Shown: positions 62,257 to 64,000 of the stretch, piece by piece
How the letters are laid out: every line of letters starts with the position of its first letter
Position numbering within the stretch: position 1 is the first letter of the stretch
NCBI GenBank assembly: GCA_014706385.1
Contig: JACGZH010000006.1
Location: 1,550,001 to 1,614,000, forward strand
DNA length: 64,000 bases
Direction: 5' to 3'
Source: Phaffia rhodozyma
Lineage: Eukaryota > Basidiomycota > Tremellomycetes > Cystofilobasidiales > Mrakiaceae
Translations under genes and position numbers: made by a program
Notes under the pieces: model-generated
Told to the model about the DNA's origin: nothing
The model's input: only the letters and a program-made list of their open reading frames with translations
The model's database searches: none

Positions 62257-64000
62257 TCATTGTTGGTGGTCGTAACTAGCCACCGCCTCTAAACAGGCAT
62301 CGACAAGGATCCCCGTCGGTGTCTCCTGAGTTGCCATCGAGAGACGGTTCTGGATCGTCTTGTTGAGTGAACTTCGTCTTGATTGAAAGAAAAGGCAAGA
62401 AAAAAGAAAGGAATGGCGAAATCAGCTGAAATACACAACAGAGGGCAAATCAAACGATCAAACTTACTGAACGCCCTGACCGTAGCAGACCTCAACATCA
62501 ACGATCAAGGTTTTTATGTTCGAAGGCCAATTCAGCAACAACTGAGGAGCAATTGTGAATGTCACTTTGGCTTTGGCTTTGGCAGACGGTACGAGCATGG
62601 TCACTTCGGCTTTTTCTATCGAGGATTCGGCGGAATAAGTGTACACTATTGGGTATCGGGTTGAGATGAGGCTGAATTCTTGTGCTATCCGGATAGATGA
62701 GCTCCAAAGCTGGTATACATGCTGAAAGAGCTATCAGAAGAGAAATACCATTCGCGCGCAAGAAGAGAAGGAAACAAATTCAGTGATGGATAGCAACGAT
62801 CAAAAGCAGTCAAAAGATCAGAATACCTGAGAAGCTTTTGTGAACTTTGTTCCTTCGAAAGATGTCTTCACGAGCTCGAACAGATGATGTGTGAGGACTG
62901 AATTTCGACGACTTGGCCTCCGCTCATCAGGAATCAAACAGAGGGATGCACCCGTCGTTAATGGTCGTTCATCTTGACAGGCGAGGGACAGTTCCAGATC
63001 ACCAAGGATGACAAAGGTAAGTCGGTCGGGAAACCGGCTGGTAAGACGTATCGAGTGCAATGATTCAATCTTATCGAATTCATCTATTGTTAGAAAAAGA
63101 CCCCATGAACGAGAGCAGCATCAGCTCTGTTCGCTAGTAATGACGCGAAAGAATTTAGGATGTAGCTTCACCTTTAAGTTTGAATGCTTTCTCGGCAGAA
63201 GAAACGTTTGAACCTGAAAAATATTCGGCTGCATAATTAATGGCCTTGAGGCAAGCTTCTTTCTGATTTTCAAGAGCAGTTGCTTTAGCTCTCAAGCTAA
63301 GCAAGACGTTACTACTGTCAGTCAAGTCGGCTTTTAGGGAATTAATTTGAGCTCTGTAAAATGACGAAAGTTCATGAAAGTAAAAAAAAAGCGATTAAGT
63401 ATGTGTCTCTTGTATATTCTTTGGGATGTATCCGAATATACTCTTACTTCTGCTCTTTAACCTCAGCTCTACGATGAGAAAGGACTTCAGGATCACACGC
63501 TAAGACTTCATCGACCTTTGCTTTCTCTTCAGCCAGTTGAGCTTTGAGCGCTGCATGTCTAGCTTGAAGATCTACCAAAGACACGTTTTCATGAAACGAT
63601 TTTTTGATCTCCTGGAGCCGAGTCCGATCCTAAGAAGAGGAAAAAGGATCAACATAATTGAAACAGTAAGACTATAGATCAACACAATGGAATCCGAGAC
63701 TTACTTGAGATAACTGAGAAAGATCCTCCTCATGAGACGCTTTCAATTCATCCACGAGATCCATCCTCCATTCTCTCCATTTGTTCTTTACTGTGTGCTG
63801 AGCAAACATCTTGAGATATTTAAGTTGACCCTGTAAAACGTTGGAAATGTATTGATGGATACAATGTCAGCCGTGTTATTGTTTAGCCAAGGCTGAACAC
63901 GTAGAGCCACACAAACCTCAATCAAGACTTTCTCCTGATCATCTGCCTCTAGGTACTCGCTGAAAAGTACTGGATTTCGGGCTGATGCTTCCTCGTCCAA
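62257..64000 (-). CDS. SPC7: Kinetochore scaffold Spc7/Spc105/KNL1, C-terminal part (5' end off right edge)
   Basis: KNL1 links the Mis12 complex to checkpoint proteins at kinetochores. Only the C-terminal half is in the window. At the edge: NPVLFSEYLEADDQEKVLIE, then GQLKYLKMFAQHTVKNKWRE, WRMDLVDELKASHEEDLSQL and, after an intron, DRTRLQEIKKSFHENVSLVD. The helical Spc7 domain continues through LQARHAALKAQLAEEKAKVD, EVLACDPEVLSHRRAEVKEQ and LENQKEACLKAINYAAEYFS. An RWD-like region follows (VILGDLELSLACQDE, LTHHLFELVKTSFEGTKFTK, VTFTIAPQLLLNWPSNIKTL). The last exon gives NKTIQNRLSMATQETPTGIL and VDACLEAVASYDHQQ, stop 62257-62259. The EYLEAD, QLK.LK and WREWRM spacing is that of the Spc7 kinetochore domain. 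N-terminal MELT/RVSF motifs would lie outside the window. Confidence 0.86.

Overview
This 64 kb window is nuclear DNA from an intron-rich fungus, most likely a basidiomycete. Nearly every gene is split by short GT-AG introns, mostly about 50-190 nt. Fungal-type proteins are present: a RAVE subunit Rav1, a Zn2Cys6 regulator, a Ypd1 phosphotransfer protein, Spc7 and PL1 pectin lyase. Several genes carry microexons of 4-18 nt. Very high intron density with microexons would suit a tremellomycetous yeast (for example the Cystofilobasidiales), but this placement is inference. No bacterial, viral or organellar segment was seen.

Layout, left to right. 0-8.5 kb: RAV1 (minus, cut by the left edge) and a GRIP-domain golgin (plus) share a 229 bp divergent promoter. 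8.9-19.3 kb: an unrecognised, probably mitochondrial protein (minus), an AVT-type vacuolar amino-acid transporter (plus), mitochondrial tryptophanyl-tRNA synthetase (plus) and a tiny ZNF706/At2g23090-like zinc-finger protein (minus). 19.3-21.2 kb: an intergenic region with three CACGTG boxes and, directly beside them, an 850 bp solo LTR with a perfect 5 bp target-site duplication. 21.2-29.7 kb: a Zn2Cys6 transcription factor (plus) faces a secreted GH13 alpha-amylase (minus). 30.5-41.8 kb: a DUF4203/TMEM198-like membrane protein (minus), Ypd1 (plus), a DUF2456-like membrane protein (plus) and the DEAD-box helicase Rrp3 (minus). 42.8-53.1 kb: pectin lyase (plus), an F-box-like protein (plus), QCR7 (minus) and an MFS sugar transporter of about 27 exons (plus). 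53.6-64 kb: proteasome subunit RPN2 (plus), an RCC2-like RCC1-repeat protein fused to a PHD finger (plus) and the kinetochore protein Spc7/KNL1 (minus, cut by the right edge).

Most of the genes are housekeeping. A saprotrophic theme comes from the secreted amylase, the secreted pectin lyase and the sugar and amino-acid transporters, but they do not form a tight cluster. The most unusual structural feature is the repeated use of microexons. In the zinc-cluster factor a 4-nt exon supplies the third zinc-binding cysteine. In the sugar transporter, exons of 4, 5, 10, 12, 15 and 18 nt are needed to keep the conserved MFS signature intact. All exon boundaries here were deduced by eye from reading frame, GT/AG signals and family conservation; none is backed by transcripts.
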